Assembly: GCA_944388995.1 (NCBI GenBank)
Contig: CALXKN010000006.1
Coordinates: 37,434-101,433, forward strand
DNA length: 64,000 nucleotides
From: an uncultured Spirochaetota bacterium
Lineage (GTDB): Bacteria; Spirochaetota; Spirochaetia; JAFGXN01
Direction of reading: 5' to 3'
Part shown: one piece after another, positions 1-9,854 of the stretch
Layout of the letters: each line of letters begins with the position of its first letter
Numbering within the stretch: the stretch's first letter is position 1
Position numbers and translations under genes: made by a program
Notes under the pieces: model-generated
The model's input: only the letters and a program-made list of their open reading frames with translations
What the model was told of the DNA's origin: nothing
The model's database searches: none

Positions 1-286
1 GAAGCGCGAACGTTTTACGGTCCCTGACGGCAAAAAAAAGATTTTCAAGCTGCTCCGCCGTCACCTCTTTTCCGCTCCGGGCAAGCGCATCCGCCTCTTC
101 GATCACATTTTTAAAAAGCAGCTGCTTCGGTTTTGACGGTTCGGCGTAAATGATTTCGTTGCCGTAGGAAAAAACTTTTCCGTCAAGCAGCGCGGCCAGC
201 GCGGACAAATGTTCATCGTTGACGCCGCAGACAAGCCGAAAGCGGTTTTCATCGTCTATCGAATAACTGATATGCTCTTCACTCAT
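1..286 (-). CDS. PhoH-like protein, N-terminal part (runs off the window)
   Basis: Only the first 95 codons are present; the gene continues beyond base 1. The protein starts MSEEHISYSIDDENRFRL and carries a small KH-like N-terminal domain with a GNEIIYAE strand, then the helix KQLLFKNVIEEADALARSG, which is the usual lead-in to the PhoH ATPase domain. The nucleotide-binding core (Walker A) would lie outside the window, so the call rests on the N-terminal domain only. A -10-like TAAAAT with an upstream TGG (extended -10) sits at 298-303, 11 bases before the ATG. PhoH-family proteins are cytoplasmic ATPases linked to RNA metabolism; no more specific role can be read here. Confidence 0.65.
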   Translation of the reverse strand, partial: MSEEHISYSIDDENRFRLVCGVNDEHLSALAALLDGKVFSYGNEIIYAEPSKPKQLLFKNVIEEADALARSGKEVTAEQLENLFFAVRDRKTFAL

Positions 287-342
287 ACTGTCTTTTCATT
301 TTACCACATATCCGCCGCTGTGAAAAGCGTTTTTTCACCGGC

Positions 343-3300
343 TTATTCCAAAACCAGTTCGTCAAGCTCGTTGACGCGGATATTGTTTTTAAACATACCG
401 ATCGAGCGCCACTGCACGGAAATCGAAAAGGTTCTGGCCCACCGTTCATACGGATCGGCAATTCCGCTGGAATCGGTAAACTGCTTCGGGTAACCGTTGT
501 ACTCAAACACCAAATCCCAATCCATCAGCGGAACCGTCACCTTCAAATCCAGCGTCTTCAGTTTAAAGTAAGCGGCTTTACGATCTTCCTCATCAAAAAA
601 GTTGAACGACATCAGAATATCCCGGAACGGATTGCGGTACATATTCTCCAGTCCGGCGTCGGCCGCATTTTTCCGCGAATAGAGGAAGGCGGTTGAATTC
701 AGTGAAGTCGAACCGAAACTGACCTCAAACAAGTTAAAAAGCTTCATATTAAAGGACAAATTAAACGAAATCGTCGAGTTGGTGTACTGAATCAAATCGG
801 CTTCGTAGGAAAATCCGACGTCGAAACCCAAAGTCAGACGGTTTTTAAACAGCGGATCCGACTCGTAGTTGTAATTAAACTGCAGGTTGACGGAACGCGG
901 CCGCAGCCGTTTTTCAAAATCGGTTTCGGTATCGGTGTGATCGGTCTCCGTAATATCGCTCCAGGTTCCCGTATTGGTATTCAGCCGCTTCAGGTAACTG
1001 TTGGCGCTGACAAAATCGAGTGAAAAGTACCAAATTTTAACGCCGAACGCCGCGCGGGAGGGAACCGGCACATAGTTATCAAGCGCGACGTCAAACGACT
1101 GCGTGAAGGTGAGATTATTCTCAAAAAGGTTCATTTTGAATGCGGACGAAGAGGTTTTCAGATAATTGTCCTGCATATTGTACTGCACCGACTGCGTCAT
1201 GGAAATCAAGTCTTCGTACAGTTTGAACTGCGATGAAAAACTCAAATCCCCGTACTCCCACTCCTTACTCAAATCCTCCTGCGTCACTTCGTTAAACGGC
1301 AGCGACAGCGAAAAATTGAACATTTTGAAGTCAAACGAAAATTTCGGCTGGAATTTCAGGTTCAGCGGCGGCAAATAGGCCGAAAGCGAAATATTCTGCG
1401 TCATATCGGAAACGTTGCTGACAAAATTGAAGTCAAGCGAATGCTGCTCAACGGTATCCTGGTTCCACGCCGGCAAAAACATATAGTAATCGGAATTCTT
1501 ATCCAGCTTCACGACGTCTTCGGCGGACAAAACGCCGTTGTCGATGTTGTCCTGTACGGTCGAATCATACCCGATTTCCAACAGTTTCGTCGTCAGATTA
1601 TATGCAATATTTGTCCCGCTGAGTTCGGGAACCATCTTCAGCGGATTGACTTTCAGACTGAATTTATTTCTCAAAATAAAAGAACGCTCCCGCAAATCAT
1701 CCTGGGCATAATACTCTCCGCGTGTCTGAACTCCGCTGCCGCTGCCTGAAGAATCGGTATAAGGATCATCGGAATCAGAGACGTCATACGTCCAGCGGTA
1801 TTTGAAATCGGTCTCAAATGTATTGTTCAGAACGACGGTTGAATTGTATAAATCCATATCGTATGTCAAAGATCCGGTAACCGCAAAGTAGAGACGGTGA
1901 AAATCCATATCGCTCATATCAATTTCAACGGGATACAGCCAATCGTTGTAACGGGTATCGCCGGTCAGTTTTAAATTAATGTTGCTGACGTTATAACGGA
2001 GAGAATGCTTCAGAATGCTGTCGGTCACCGCGTAACTGAGGGTATTGTCGGTCAGGTAGCTGCTTTGCCGGAACAGTTCGTTTAACGGCGGCTGTTCCTG
2101 TTTCCGGAAATCAACGATTCCGGCTGCTTCCGTTCCCCCTTCTTCGTTTTCGGTCTCTTCCCACGGCGTTTTGAATCCGACAATCTCCTCCACGGATGCC
2201 GTATCAGCCGAAGCCGTACCGGAGGTCAGCGAATGATCGAAAAAAGTTCCGCTGAGTGTCAGCTTCAAATCCGGCGCTGTGTACGTCTTCGGTCGATAAA
2301 AGTAGCTGGTATAATTGGCGCGGGGGTCGTTGGCGTCGGCGTAATAGTCGTCAAGAGGATTCGTCCTGTCATACTCGCCGGTTTCGGGATCTTTGGCGTA
2401 CTGAAAACCGGTAAAGCTGGCGACGCCGTAATTCAAACTGAAATTCAGTGCGGAAATGTTCAGTTTAAAATACTTGTCCATGAATTTTTTGACATCTTCG
2501 TTCACCGGATTGATGTTAAACGAGCTTGTCAAATCCCATTGAAATTCGGAAACCGTTTTGGTCGTTTCGGTCGTATCGTCCTCTTCGCTCAAGCCGATCA
2601 AACCTTTCCAGTCAAACGTCTCTTTTCGTTTGGAGAGGTAATCGACTTCAAAGTCCTTATCCGAATAATACGGCATCTTCAGTCGGATGTTGTACCCCGT
2701 ATCCGATACGGTCATATCGAATTCCGACTTAAACCGGAACGGCAGCGCTTTATCAAAAAGATACGACTGCTGGTAGAACGGCTTATACAAATAGACTTTG
2801 TCCTCTTCATTTTCAATGTCGGGCGTCGTATCCTTCAGATAGAAAAAATTCTCATTGGTCGCAATCGGCCGCAGGCCGAGCGCAAAAAAGTAGTTAAGTT
2901 CCTTTAACTGTTCGATCTGCTTCAGCTCGCCCGTGATTCCGGCGAACAGCCCGTAGGTCGGATAGACGTCGAAGTAAATTTTTGTAAAACTCTCGTTGGC
3001 TTCCAGTTTTTTTTTCAATTTTTGAGCTTCGGTCTCCTCCGCATCGGGATCTTTTTTGACGTTAGCAAGAAACAGACCGTTGATTTTCTTCTCGTAATCG
3101 GAAGAGTCGCTGTTGTAATCCATAAAACTGAATGTATTGTCATCGTCTTCGGTTTTGGAGCCGAGAAGGTAAGTGGTCGTCTGCATAAACGACCCTTTTT
3201 CCGTATCGGTTCCGAAATTCGGATTGAAAAAGATATGATCACCCCAATACAGAAAATACGGGAAATAAAGCAGCGGCACGTAACCGACGCGCAAAGTCAT

Positions 3301-4188
3301 GTTTTTGACAGCCCACTCCCCCGGTCCTAAAATCCAAATTTTATCGGCAGAAACGGAAAAATAAGGATCTTCCAGGTTGGAAACCGAAGTAATGACGCCG
3401 TTTTCCATCGTGATGTTATCGTCTTTGTTTTTGATAATCCGATCGCCGGTGTAATAAAACGTCGACGTACTGCCCTCTTCGATTTCCTGATCTTTCTGAG
3501 TCACACCGCGGAAAATCACGCCTTCCCAATCTTCAATATCAAATGTCAGACTCTCGCCGCTGAAAACATCCGTTTTATCCCCCGATTTGCGTTCATAGCG
3601 GACGTTTCCGATCGCCGTGATGTACTTCTGCTTTTGATTGAACAGAATGTTGTCGGCGCGGATTTGATGCGTCGAACCGGTTTTCGAATCCTCCAGCAAA
3701 ATCGAAACGTTTCCGATGAGGCGGACGTAAGATTCGTCAATCTGTTCGATTTCGAAATACTGCGTTGCTTCGGCGTTGTCGATGGTGATGGTTTCGCCGC
3801 CGGAGCCTCCGGAAATCCCCTCTCCCGAAGCCTGATAGTACTCGGTCAGCCGCGAACGCAATTCGGAGGCCGACCCCGTATCCTGCAGCCTCAGCCGCAT
3901 GCACCAATTTTGCAGCTCATAATAACTCGCCGACTCAATGTCTTTTTTCAGCGTCTCCGAAAGCAGCGACTCCTCTTCGGCAAATTCATCGGTTTCCGCA
4001 TCTTCCGTCTGAGTCGGCGCTTCGGCGTCATTCTGCGCTTCCGAATCAGCCGTTTCGGAAGCCGCGGCAGTCGACGTTTCATCCGCAGCCGTTGTGCCTG
4101 ACTGAGATTCGGCGGCTGTTTGCGCTAAAACGGACAAAGAGAGAATCAGAAAGCAGAAAATCAATCCAAATCGGAGGTCAAATTTCAG
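343..4188 (-). CDS. LptD/OstA-like outer-membrane protein with a SAP-like N-terminal segment
   Basis: A 1281-residue exported protein. I place the start at a CTG (4188) because AAGGAG lies 7 bases upstream and this adds a basic N-terminus (KFDLRFG) before the hydrophobic signal segment; a TTG at 4164 is the alternative but has no ribosome-binding site. The chosen start overlaps the last codons of uvrA. After the signal peptide comes an acidic Ala/Glu/Thr-rich linker, then residues about 89-118 ([20 protein letters not shown] and onward), which look like a SAP/HeH helix pair. Residues about 140-245 form an OstA (LptA-like) beta domain, and the rest is a long series of aromatic-rich beta strands expected to form a barrel. 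LptD inserts lipopolysaccharide into the outer membrane in proteobacteria; treponemes keep a homologue although some lack LPS, so the cargo is uncertain. Confidence 0.8.
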   Translation of the reverse strand: MKFDLRFGLIFCFLILSLSVLAQTAAESQSGTTAADETSTAAASETADSEAQNDAEAPTQTEDAETDEFAEEESLLSETLKKDIESASYYELQNWCMRLRLQDTGSASELRSRLTEYYQASGEGISGGSGGETITIDNAEATQYFEIEQIDESYVRLIGNVSILLEDSKTGSTHQIRADNILFNQKQKYITAIGNVRYERKSGDKTDVFSGESLTFDIEDWEGVIFRGVTQKDQEIEEGSTSTFYYTGDRIIKNKDDNITMENGVITSVSNLEDPYFSVSADKIWILGPGEWAVKNMTLRVGYVPLLYFPYFLYWGDHIFFNPNFGTDTEKGSFMQTTTYLLGSKTEDDDNTFSFMDYNSDSSDYEKKINGLFLANVKKDPDAEETEAQKLKKKLEANESFTKIYFDVYPTYGLFAGITGELKQIEQLKELNYFFALGLRPIATNENFFYLKDTTPDIENEEDKVYLYKPFYQQSYLFDKALPFRFKSEFDMTVSDTGYNIRLKMPYYSDKDFEVDYLSKRKETFDWKGLIGLSEEDDTTETTKTVSEFQWDLTSSFNINPVNEDVKKFMDKYFKLNISALNFSLNYGVASFTGFQYAKDPETGEYDRTNPLDDYYADANDPRANYTSYFYRPKTYTAPDLKLTLSGTFFDHSLTSGTASADTASVEEIVGFKTPWEETENEEGGTEAAGIVDFRKQEQPPLNELFRQSSYLTDNTLSYAVTDSILKHSLRYNVSNINLKLTGDTRYNDWLYPVEIDMSDMDFHRLYFAVTGSLTYDMDLYNSTVVLNNTFETDFKYRWTYDVSDSDDPYTDSSGSGSGVQTRGEYYAQDDLRERSFILRNKFSLKVNPLKMVPELSGTNIAYNLTTKLLEIGYDSTVQDNIDNGVLSAEDVVKLDKNSDYYMFLPAWNQDTVEQHSLDFNFVSNVSDMTQNISLSAYLPPLNLKFQPKFSFDFKMFNFSLSLPFNEVTQEDLSKEWEYGDLSFSSQFKLYEDLISMTQSVQYNMQDNYLKTSSSAFKMNLFENNLTFTQSFDVALDNYVPVPSRAAFGVKIWYFSLDFVSANSYLKRLNTNTGTWSDITETDHTDTETDFEKRLRPRSVNLQFNYNYESDPLFKNRLTLGFDVGFSYEADLIQYTNSTISFNLSFNMKLFNLFEVSFGSTSLNSTAFLYSRKNAADAGLENMYRNPFRDILMSFNFFDEEDRKAAYFKLKTLDLKVTVPLMDWDLVFEYNGYPKQFTDSSGIADPYERWARTFSISVQWRSIGMFKNNIRVNELDELVLE

Positions 4189-7012
4189 CTGTTCTCTCCT
4201 TGTCGAAAATTTGTTTAAGATAAAACCCTGTATAAGACTCGTTCACCGCAGTCAGCTCTTCCGGCGTTCCGCAAGCCACTAAACGGCCGCCTCCGTCGCC
4301 GCCTTCCGGCCCCAAATCGATAATCCAATCGGCCTGCTTAATAACGTCCAAATTATGCTCAATGAGAATGACCGTATTGCCGCGATCTGCCAAAAGCTGC
4401 AGAATCTCCAGCAGTTTTTTGACATCGGCAAAGTGCAGTCCCGTCGTCGGTTCGTCGATGATGTAAACCGTGTTGCCCGTCGACTTTTTAATCAGTTCAG
4501 ATGCCAGTTTGATTCGCTGCGCCTCTCCGCCCGAAAAAGTAAGCGCCGACTGCCCCAGTCGAATGTAATCCAATCCGACATCCGAAAGTGTGCCGATTTT
4601 CCGGTGAAGCGCCGGATGTTTTTCGAAAAACGCAAGCGCTTCAGCCACCGTCATCTCCAGAATATCACTGATGTTTTTTCCTTTGTATCGAATTTCGAGT
4701 GTTTCCCGATTGTACCGCTTCCCTTTACAGACGTCGCAAGTGATATGAACGTCCGGGAGAAAGTGCATTTCGATTGTGTTGACACCATCACCGCTGCAGT
4801 TTTCGCAGCGCCCGCCGCTGACGTTGAATGAAAAACGCCCCGGCTTGTAGCCGCGCGCTTTCGACTCGGGCAAAGAGGCGAACAAATCGCGGATTTCGGT
4901 AAAAAAACCGACGTAGGTAGCCGGATTTGAGCGCGGAGTTCGACCGATCGGACTTTGATCGATGTTGATAACCTTATCGACAAATTCCGTTCCGTCAATA
5001 CGGGTGAAGGCGCCTGTGCGCAAACGGGTTTTATTGAGTCGGTTGCTCAAAGCGGGATAGAGAATCGATTCCAATAAACTCGATTTCCCCGATCCGGAAA
5101 CGCCGGTAATCACCGTAAACGTTCCCAGCGGAACGGAAACGTCTATGTTCTTCAGATTGTTTTCGGCGGCGCCGACAATCGTTAAAAAGCGGCCGTTTCC
5201 TTTGCGGCGCGGACGGTGCGATTCAATGCGGAGCGTTCCATTCAGGTAACACCCCGTCAAACTTTCGGGAACCTGCATCACCTCCAACGGTGTTCCCTGT
5301 GCAACGACGCGCCCGCCGTTGACGCCGGCGCCCGGTCCCAAATCAACCAGGTAATCGGCCTCCAGCAGAGTCTGCTCATCATGTTCGACAACAATCAGTG
5401 TATTGCCGATATCGCGCAAGGCCTTCAACGAATCGATCAACTTTTGATTGTCCCGCTGATGCAATCCAATGGACGGTTCATCGAGAACGTACAAAACCCC
5501 CGTTAAATGCGAACCGATTTGCGTCGCCAAACGGATACGCTGCGCCTCTCCGCCGGAAAGGGTGCCGGCACTTCGCTCCAACGTCAAATAACCGAGTCCG
5601 ACATTATTCAAAAAAAGCAGCCGTTCGCGGATTTCTTTTAAAATCTGGACGCTGATTTTCTCTTCGGTTTCGCTCAGCTGAAGCCGATCAAAAAATGCCG
5701 CCGATTTTTCCACCGACAGCCGGCAAAGTTCGTGAATATTCATACCGCCGACGGTAACCGCCAACGCTTCCGGCCGCAGACGACGGCCGCCGCAGCGGGA
5801 ACAGACTTCGCTGCGCATAAACTGTTCGTACCAAGACTTCACATTGGCATACTGCCCCGGTTCGTAGTAGCGGCGGCGCAAATCGGGAATGATGCCGGGA
5901 AACGGTTCGTTGTATTCGACGCGGGAGTGACGGTGACGGGAAATAAAAGATACCTTCAACGGCCGACTGTCGCCGTAAAGCAATTTTTTTCGGATTTCCG
6001 GCGGCAGTTCGCCGAACGGGGTCTTCATTGAAAAACCGTACTCGTCTGAAAGAACCGTCAGCCACGCTTTCAGCCACTGCGAATCTTTCCCCGGAACAAC
6101 AGCGCCATTCTCCAACGACAGCGTCTCATCGGGAACCACCAGCTCCGGAGCGAAATCCATCGTCATACCGAGCCCCGCGCACGCCGGACACGCCCCGTAA
6201 GGATTGTTGAACGAAAACAACCGCGGCTGCAGCTCCGGCAAACTGATTCCGCAGTGAACGCACGCTGACTTTTGCGAAAAAAAGCGGCTCTCTTCCCCGT
6301 TTCCGAAGTCGATTTTCACAATCCCATCCGTCAGCGACAACGCCGTTTCGATCGATTCCGCCGTCCGATGGCGCGCATCAAGAGACAAAACAATCCGATC
6401 AACGATGATGTCGATATCGTGTTTCTGCTTTTTATCCAGCTCGATTTCTTCGGAAAGAAGACGGACTTCCCCGTCGACACGCACACGAACAAATCCCGAA
6501 TCGGCAGCGTCGGTAAAAATCTTCTTAAACTCTCCCTTCCGCCCCATCACAACAGGAGCCGACACAATCAAGCGGGTGCCTTCGGGATAAGAGAGCACAA
6601 TATCGACAATTTGATCAACCGACTGCTCGCGAATTTCCCGTCCGCACTGCGGACAATGCGGAATTCCGATTCGGGCAAACAGGAGCCGATAATAGTCGTA
6701 AATTTCAGTAACCGTCCCAACTGTTGAACGGGGATTTTTGTGCGTCGTTTTTTGTTCGATACTGACAGCCGGAGAGAGACCTTCTATGTAATCGACTTCC
6801 GGTTTATCTAAACGTCCCAAAAATTGGCGGGCATACGCCGACAACGATTCGACATAACGGCGCTGCCCCTCAGCGAAGATAGTATCAAATGCCAGCGAAG
6901 ACTTTCCGCTTCCGCTAACACCGGAAATGACAATTAATTGATTACGGGGCAACTCTAAATCAACATGTTTCAAATTATGCTGAGAAGCGCCCTTAATGAC
7001 TATTTTATCCAT
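4178..7012 (-). CDS. uvrA: Excinuclease ABC subunit A
   Basis: A 944-residue UvrA, the usual length. It is the damage-sensing ATPase of nucleotide excision repair and acts with UvrB. Two ABC modules are visible: Walker A motifs [14 protein letters not shown] and [13 protein letters not shown], signatures [12 protein letters not shown] and [12 protein letters not shown], Walker B segments [11 protein letters not shown] and [11 protein letters not shown]. Zinc-binding cysteine pairs occur in [15 protein letters not shown] and CENCSGDG...CDVCKGKR. The start [15 protein letters not shown] at 7012 is the conserved one; an upstream in-frame ATG at 7069 would overlap the preceding gene and add 19 unrelated residues. 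A TATAAT at 7022-7027 lies only 9 bases before the ATG, so the message may be almost leaderless. Confidence 0.97.
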   Translation of the reverse strand: MDKIVIKGASQHNLKHVDLELPRNQLIVISGVSGSGKSSLAFDTIFAEGQRRYVESLSAYARQFLGRLDKPEVDYIEGLSPAVSIEQKTTHKNPRSTVGTVTEIYDYYRLLFARIGIPHCPQCGREIREQSVDQIVDIVLSYPEGTRLIVSAPVVMGRKGEFKKIFTDAADSGFVRVRVDGEVRLLSEEIELDKKQKHDIDIIVDRIVLSLDARHRTAESIETALSLTDGIVKIDFGNGEESRFFSQKSACVHCGISLPELQPRLFSFNNPYGACPACAGLGMTMDFAPELVVPDETLSLENGAVVPGKDSQWLKAWLTVLSDEYGFSMKTPFGELPPEIRKKLLYGDSRPLKVSFISRHRHSRVEYNEPFPGIIPDLRRRYYEPGQYANVKSWYEQFMRSEVCSRCGGRRLRPEALAVTVGGMNIHELCRLSVEKSAAFFDRLQLSETEEKISVQILKEIRERLLFLNNVGLGYLTLERSAGTLSGGEAQRIRLATQIGSHLTGVLYVLDEPSIGLHQRDNQKLIDSLKALRDIGNTLIVVEHDEQTLLEADYLVDLGPGAGVNGGRVVAQGTPLEVMQVPESLTGCYLNGTLRIESHRPRRKGNGRFLTIVGAAENNLKNIDVSVPLGTFTVITGVSGSGKSSLLESILYPALSNRLNKTRLRTGAFTRIDGTEFVDKVINIDQSPIGRTPRSNPATYVGFFTEIRDLFASLPESKARGYKPGRFSFNVSGGRCENCSGDGVNTIEMHFLPDVHITCDVCKGKRYNRETLEIRYKGKNISDILEMTVAEALAFFEKHPALHRKIGTLSDVGLDYIRLGQSALTFSGGEAQRIKLASELIKKSTGNTVYIIDEPTTGLHFADVKKLLEILQLLADRGNTVILIEHNLDVIKQADWIIDLGPEGGDGGGRLVACGTPEELTAVNESYTGFYLKQIFDKERTAEI

Positions 7013-7021
7013 TATACTCTT

Positions 7022-7050
7022 ATTATACAGATAACAAAGAGATGTTTCCA
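7022..7050 (-). promoter_or_regulatory. Putative promoter of uvrA
   Basis: On the minus strand, TGGAAA (7045-7050), a 17-base spacer and a perfect TATAAT (7022-7027) precede uvrA. The start codon is 9 bases after the -10 box, so the predicted transcript has a leader of only a few bases and no Shine-Dalgarno sequence. Confidence 0.5.
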
Positions 7051-7065
7051 TATAAAAAGAGAAAT

Positions 7066-8142
7066 TCAACCGATTTTTTCGCCTGCAATTTCATTCCAGC
7101 GGGCAGACGCTCTCTCCCTCTCTTCCGATTGAAGGGCGTATTGCGCCGTCAGCCAGAAAAAGTTTTGCGCGTTCTGCCAGTCGCCGATTTGCGCCAACGC
7201 TTCTCCCAATTCGCAGAAAGTTCCAAACAAATCAACCGATTCGATAAAACGGACCATGTAATCGTTTTTCAAAGACTCGGCTAAAACCCCCTCGACGGAA
7301 CCGATTTTCGTTCCAAACGAGACATTCGGCAGTTCTTCCATTAAAACGCTCAAGGCGACAACAATATTCAGCAAATACGAACGCACGGCAGCTTCGTAAT
7401 CACCGACCTCAACGCTGCGGTTGCCCGCCAACCTATACGCCTTTAAAAAAGAGTCGCCTGTTCGTCGATAAAGCTCCATTGTTTTATCCAAACCGTTTTT
7501 CTTAAAAGAGGAGTAAATATCTTCGACAAACTGTTTTCCCTCTTCCGAATTCAGAAAATCGTTGTACGCGTTGAGCTCTTCAAAAGCAGCCGCCGCTTTT
7601 TCGGGATCACCGGCGTTGATATACAACTCGATCAGGAGATAATAAATTTCGTAAATTGACGAATCGGCCCCAAACGCCTCGGTCTGCTCCAATGCGATTC
7701 GGTAATACCTTTCAGCCAACTCCGTCTCCCCTTCAATTTCGGAAATGCGAGCCATCATAACATACGCTTCGGGAATCTTCGGCTGATATTCGTACTCCTG
7801 AAAAAGGTTTGCCAGACGGATACGATCAAACTCAGATAAATCGCTTTTAACACGGAAGAAAAATTCCTCTTCAACCAAGGTCGTTTCAAAAAACGCCGCG
7901 TCGGTATCGTTGTCAATTTGTTCGCGAAGCGTTTGCACATCCGCTTTCGGCAACCGTTCCGGCAGCGAAGTCGCCGTAATGTTCTCTACCGCAGGACATT
8001 TACGAAAACAGATCATCGCGTTGCCGTAATCTCCCTTGGCAAAAAAACTCTTCCCCCGTTCCAACTGCATCCAAATCGGATCGTTTTGTGCAAAAGCACT
8101 GCAGGAAAGAGCGAGCATGAAAGTCAAAAGAATCTGTTTCAA
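7066..8142 (-). CDS. Exported TPR-like protein of unknown function
   Basis: 358 residues starting at a TTG (8142) that overlaps the ispG stop as TTGA; an AGGAG about 9 bases upstream, inside ispG, supports this start. The N-terminus [19 protein letters not shown] is a clear signal peptide with cleavage after AFA, so the protein should be periplasmic. The body is helical with tetratricopeptide-like repeats: [33 protein letters not shown] and [19 protein letters not shown], and a late [19 protein letters not shown]. Such repeats mediate protein contacts. It is translationally coupled to ispG; the pairing of a short IspG with a TPR protein also occurs in Treponema pallidum as far as I recall. 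No enzymatic motif is visible. Confidence 0.75.
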   Translation of the reverse strand: MKQILLTFMLALSCSAFAQNDPIWMQLERGKSFFAKGDYGNAMICFRKCPAVENITATSLPERLPKADVQTLREQIDNDTDAAFFETTLVEEEFFFRVKSDLSEFDRIRLANLFQEYEYQPKIPEAYVMMARISEIEGETELAERYYRIALEQTEAFGADSSIYEIYYLLIELYINAGDPEKAAAAFEELNAYNDFLNSEEGKQFVEDIYSSFKKNGLDKTMELYRRTGDSFLKAYRLAGNRSVEVGDYEAAVRSYLLNIVVALSVLMEELPNVSFGTKIGSVEGVLAESLKNDYMVRFIESVDLFGTFCELGEALAQIGDWQNAQNFFWLTAQYALQSEERERASARWNEIAGEKIG

Positions 8143-9173
8143 AACTTTTCAATCTCCTCTGTCAGCAACGACAAAGCGTTTGCTTTGTCCGTTTTTTTAT
8201 ATAATCGGCCTTTTTTATAAAAGAGTATAGCGTTTCCAGCGCCGGTCAAACCGATATCGGCGTCCGCCGCCTCCAAAGGACCGTTCACCTCGCAGCCCAT
8301 CACCGCTACCGTAATCGGCTTATCGCAGCGGTAAAGAAGCTCCTGTACCTGAGCAGCGAAGCGGTTGTCTGAGTCAAACCGCGCACGGCCGCACTTCGGA
8401 CACGACACTAAACGCGGACCGCCGCCCTTTCCGCAGGCGCGCAGAATTTCAATGCCGCACATCACCTCGTCACGGCAGCTTCCCGAAACGGAAACCCGCA
8501 CTGTCTCCCCGATGCCTTCATTCAAAAGAGTCGAAAACGCCAAGGTGCTTCGAATCACCGATGGAATCAACGGTCCTGCTTCCGTTACGCCGATGTGCAG
8601 CGGATAATCCCACTGCTTCCTGAATCGGCGGTTAGCCTCCACCGTTTTTTGAGGATCTGACAATTTCAAGGAAAACACCGCATTGCGGAAACCGTACTTT
8701 TCCAAAATATCGGCCTCCTCTCCCGCTGCTTCCAACGCCGCCGACACCTTATCCAGCTCGCGTAAATGCACCGGCAGCGAACCGCCGTTGATGCCGACGC
8801 GAATCGGCACGCCTGCGTCGGCGCACGCTTGCAGCACCGCCGCTACTCGCTCCTCTCCGCCGATATTTCCCGGATTAATACGGATCTTTGCTACTCCCGC
8901 CTTCACCGCGCCCAACGCCAACCGATAATCGAAATGGATATCGGCGACAACCGGCATCACAGCCGCCGCGCAGATGATCCTCAACGGCTCCAAAGACTCC
9001 TCATCCGGCACCGCAAAGCGAATCAGGCGGCAGCCCAGCGTTTTGAGCTCACGCATTTCCGAGAGCAGCGCCTCCGTATTCTCCCGCCTCAGAGGCAGTT
9101 TTCCCATTGTCTGCACCGAAACCGGCGCACCGCCGCCGATTTTTACATCGCCGACCGAAACACAACGTACCAT
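8139..9173 (-). CDS. ispG: 4-hydroxy-3-methylbut-2-en-1-yl diphosphate synthase (flavodoxin/ferredoxin)
   Basis: 344 residues, the short bacterial IspG (GcpE) form without an extra central domain. It carries out the penultimate step of the MEP isoprenoid pathway, converting MEcPP to HMBPP with a [4Fe-4S] cluster. The TIM-barrel start GDVKIGGGAPVSVQTMGKLP is recognisable, and the cluster cysteines lie in SCPKCGRARFD and VMGCEVNGP. The ATG at 9173 is preceded by TAAAGT with an upstream TGA (extended -10, 9179-9184) only 5 bases away and no ribosome-binding site, so the mRNA may be leaderless. It is followed without a gap by the TPR gene. dxr, which acts earlier in the same pathway, is also in this window. 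Confidence 0.95.
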   Translation of the reverse strand: MVRCVSVGDVKIGGGAPVSVQTMGKLPLRRENTEALLSEMRELKTLGCRLIRFAVPDEESLEPLRIICAAAVMPVVADIHFDYRLALGAVKAGVAKIRINPGNIGGEERVAAVLQACADAGVPIRVGINGGSLPVHLRELDKVSAALEAAGEEADILEKYGFRNAVFSLKLSDPQKTVEANRRFRKQWDYPLHIGVTEAGPLIPSVIRSTLAFSTLLNEGIGETVRVSVSGSCRDEVMCGIEILRACGKGGGPRLVSCPKCGRARFDSDNRFAAQVQELLYRCDKPITVAVMGCEVNGPLEAADADIGLTGAGNAILFYKKGRLYKKTDKANALSLLTEEIEKF

Positions 9174-9178
9174 ACTTC

Positions 9179-9184
9179 ACTTTA
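9179..9184 (-). promoter_or_regulatory. Extended -10 box of ispG
   Basis: On the minus strand TGA-TAAAGT forms an extended -10 whose last base is 5 bases before the ispG ATG; TTGTTT lies 17 bases upstream as a poor -35. The same TGTGATAAAGTGAA string occurs upstream of carB. Confidence 0.45.
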
Positions 9185-9213
9185 TCACACATTTTCCGAA
9201 TAAACAAGACTCT

Positions 9214-9316
9214 TCTTTTGGGCGCGTGCGCGCCGAGCGCGCACCGCGTCGACGGCGGGCGCGGTCTGCCTTCCGGCAGACGGCCTTGCGGCCCCCGCCG
9301 CGCCGCTCGCGCCTTC
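9214..9316 (+). repeat. Dispersed GC-rich hairpin element, type B, copy 1
   Basis: Begins with a T-rich stretch and GGGCGCGTGCGCGCC, and ends CTCGCGCCTTCG. It contains the hairpin GTCTGCC-TTCC-GGCAGAC (9264-9281) and a GGCGGGCGCGG / CCCCCGCCGCGCC pairing. It is nearly identical to the copy at 35787-35894; the loop of the hairpin differs (TTCC against TGAC) while the stem is unchanged. Confidence 0.8.
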
Positions 9317-9373
9317 GTCTGCGGCGGATTTCTCCGGCGGACCGGCCGCGGCAAAAGAATGCGGCTGCACTTC

Positions 9374-9433
9374 GGCGGATCAGCGGGTCTTTAACGCTGT
9401 ATTCTGCGCCTTTTATTGCAATTTTTGTTCCCG
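9374..9433 (+). repeat. Unit C of the intergenic repeat, single copy
   Basis: Matches the pattern GGCGGATC..CG..TCTTTAACGC.GTATTCTG followed by GCCTTTTATTGCAA and TTTGTTCCCG, which is also seen in the minus-oriented arrays at 9488-9666 and 22245-22386. Here it follows a type B element at a distance of about 60 bases. Confidence 0.6.
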
Positions 9434-9487
9434 TCCGAGCAGAAATGTTTTAACATCCTGTTTATTGAAATACAACAAACCGCTCCT

Positions 9488-9666
9488 TTGCCGGCGGAAA
9501 CAAATGTTGCAGAAAAGGCATAAAATACTGCACTAAAAGGCGCCGGATTCGCAAAAGCGCCCCAAAACCCCCGCCGAAGTCAAAACGCCGCGTTAAAAAC
9601 GGCCGATCCGCCAAAGACACAAAATCCTGCCGAAGTCAGAATACTGCGTTGGAGGCGGCGGATCCG
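9488..9666 (-). repeat. Tandem array of three unit C repeats
   Basis: Read on the minus strand, three units of 56-60 bases begin CGGATCCGCCGCC, CGGATCGGCCGTT and CGAATCCGGCGCC. The first two continue with an AACGC segment and TGACTTCGGC; the third ends TATGCCTTTTCTGCAA and a TTTGTTTCCG segment. They follow the type A element at 9686-9841. The last unit matches base for base over most of its length a unit near 22270-22330. Confidence 0.65.
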
Positions 9667-9685
9667 AAAAGGGGGCGCACGCTTT

Positions 9686-9841
9686 CGAAGGCGCGAGGGA
9701 TTGGAGCGGAAATGAGCTGCCGACGGAGAGATGGCGCAGGGCAAAGCGGCAGCTTTGCTTTGGGTAAAGGCGCGGGAGGCTGCGAATTGCAGCGGAAAGC
9801 CCGGTACGCGCCGCTTGCGGCGCGCACGCGCCCGAAAAAAG
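9686..9841 (-). repeat. Dispersed GC-rich hairpin element, type A, copy 1
   Basis: Starts with TTTTTT then CGGGCGCG, 13 bases after the stop of the neighbouring minus-strand gene. It contains a first stem GCGCCGC-AA-GCGGCGC, the box GGGCTTTCCGCTGCAATTCG, a second stem GCAAAGC-TGCC-GCTTTGC, a second box TTTCCGCTCCAATCCCTCGC and the end GCCTTCG. The first stem differs in sequence from the other copies but still pairs, so its structure is conserved. Confidence 0.8.
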
Positions 9842-9854
9842 ACTGAAGCTGCTT

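Larger units (their letters stand above)
9174..9854. other. Gene-free intergenic block made of dispersed repeats
   Basis: These 681 bases hold no convincing gene. From left to right they contain the ispG promoter, a plus-oriented GC-rich hairpin element (9214-9316), one plus-oriented copy of a roughly 58-base unit (9374-9433), an AT-rich centre, three minus-oriented copies of the same unit (9488-9666), and a minus-oriented hairpin element (9686-9841). The two composite elements therefore face each other with their unit ends inward. Confidence 0.8.

Noticed and set aside
9107..9453. Short plus- and minus-strand open frames over the GC-rich repeats at 9.1-9.4 kb (and similar ones at 9.6-10, 19.4-19.6, 22.4-22.8, 35.6-36 and 50.5-51 kb)
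   Set aside because: They arise from stop-poor GC-rich repeat DNA, are Arg/Ala/Pro-rich, differ between copies and lack ribosome-binding sites.
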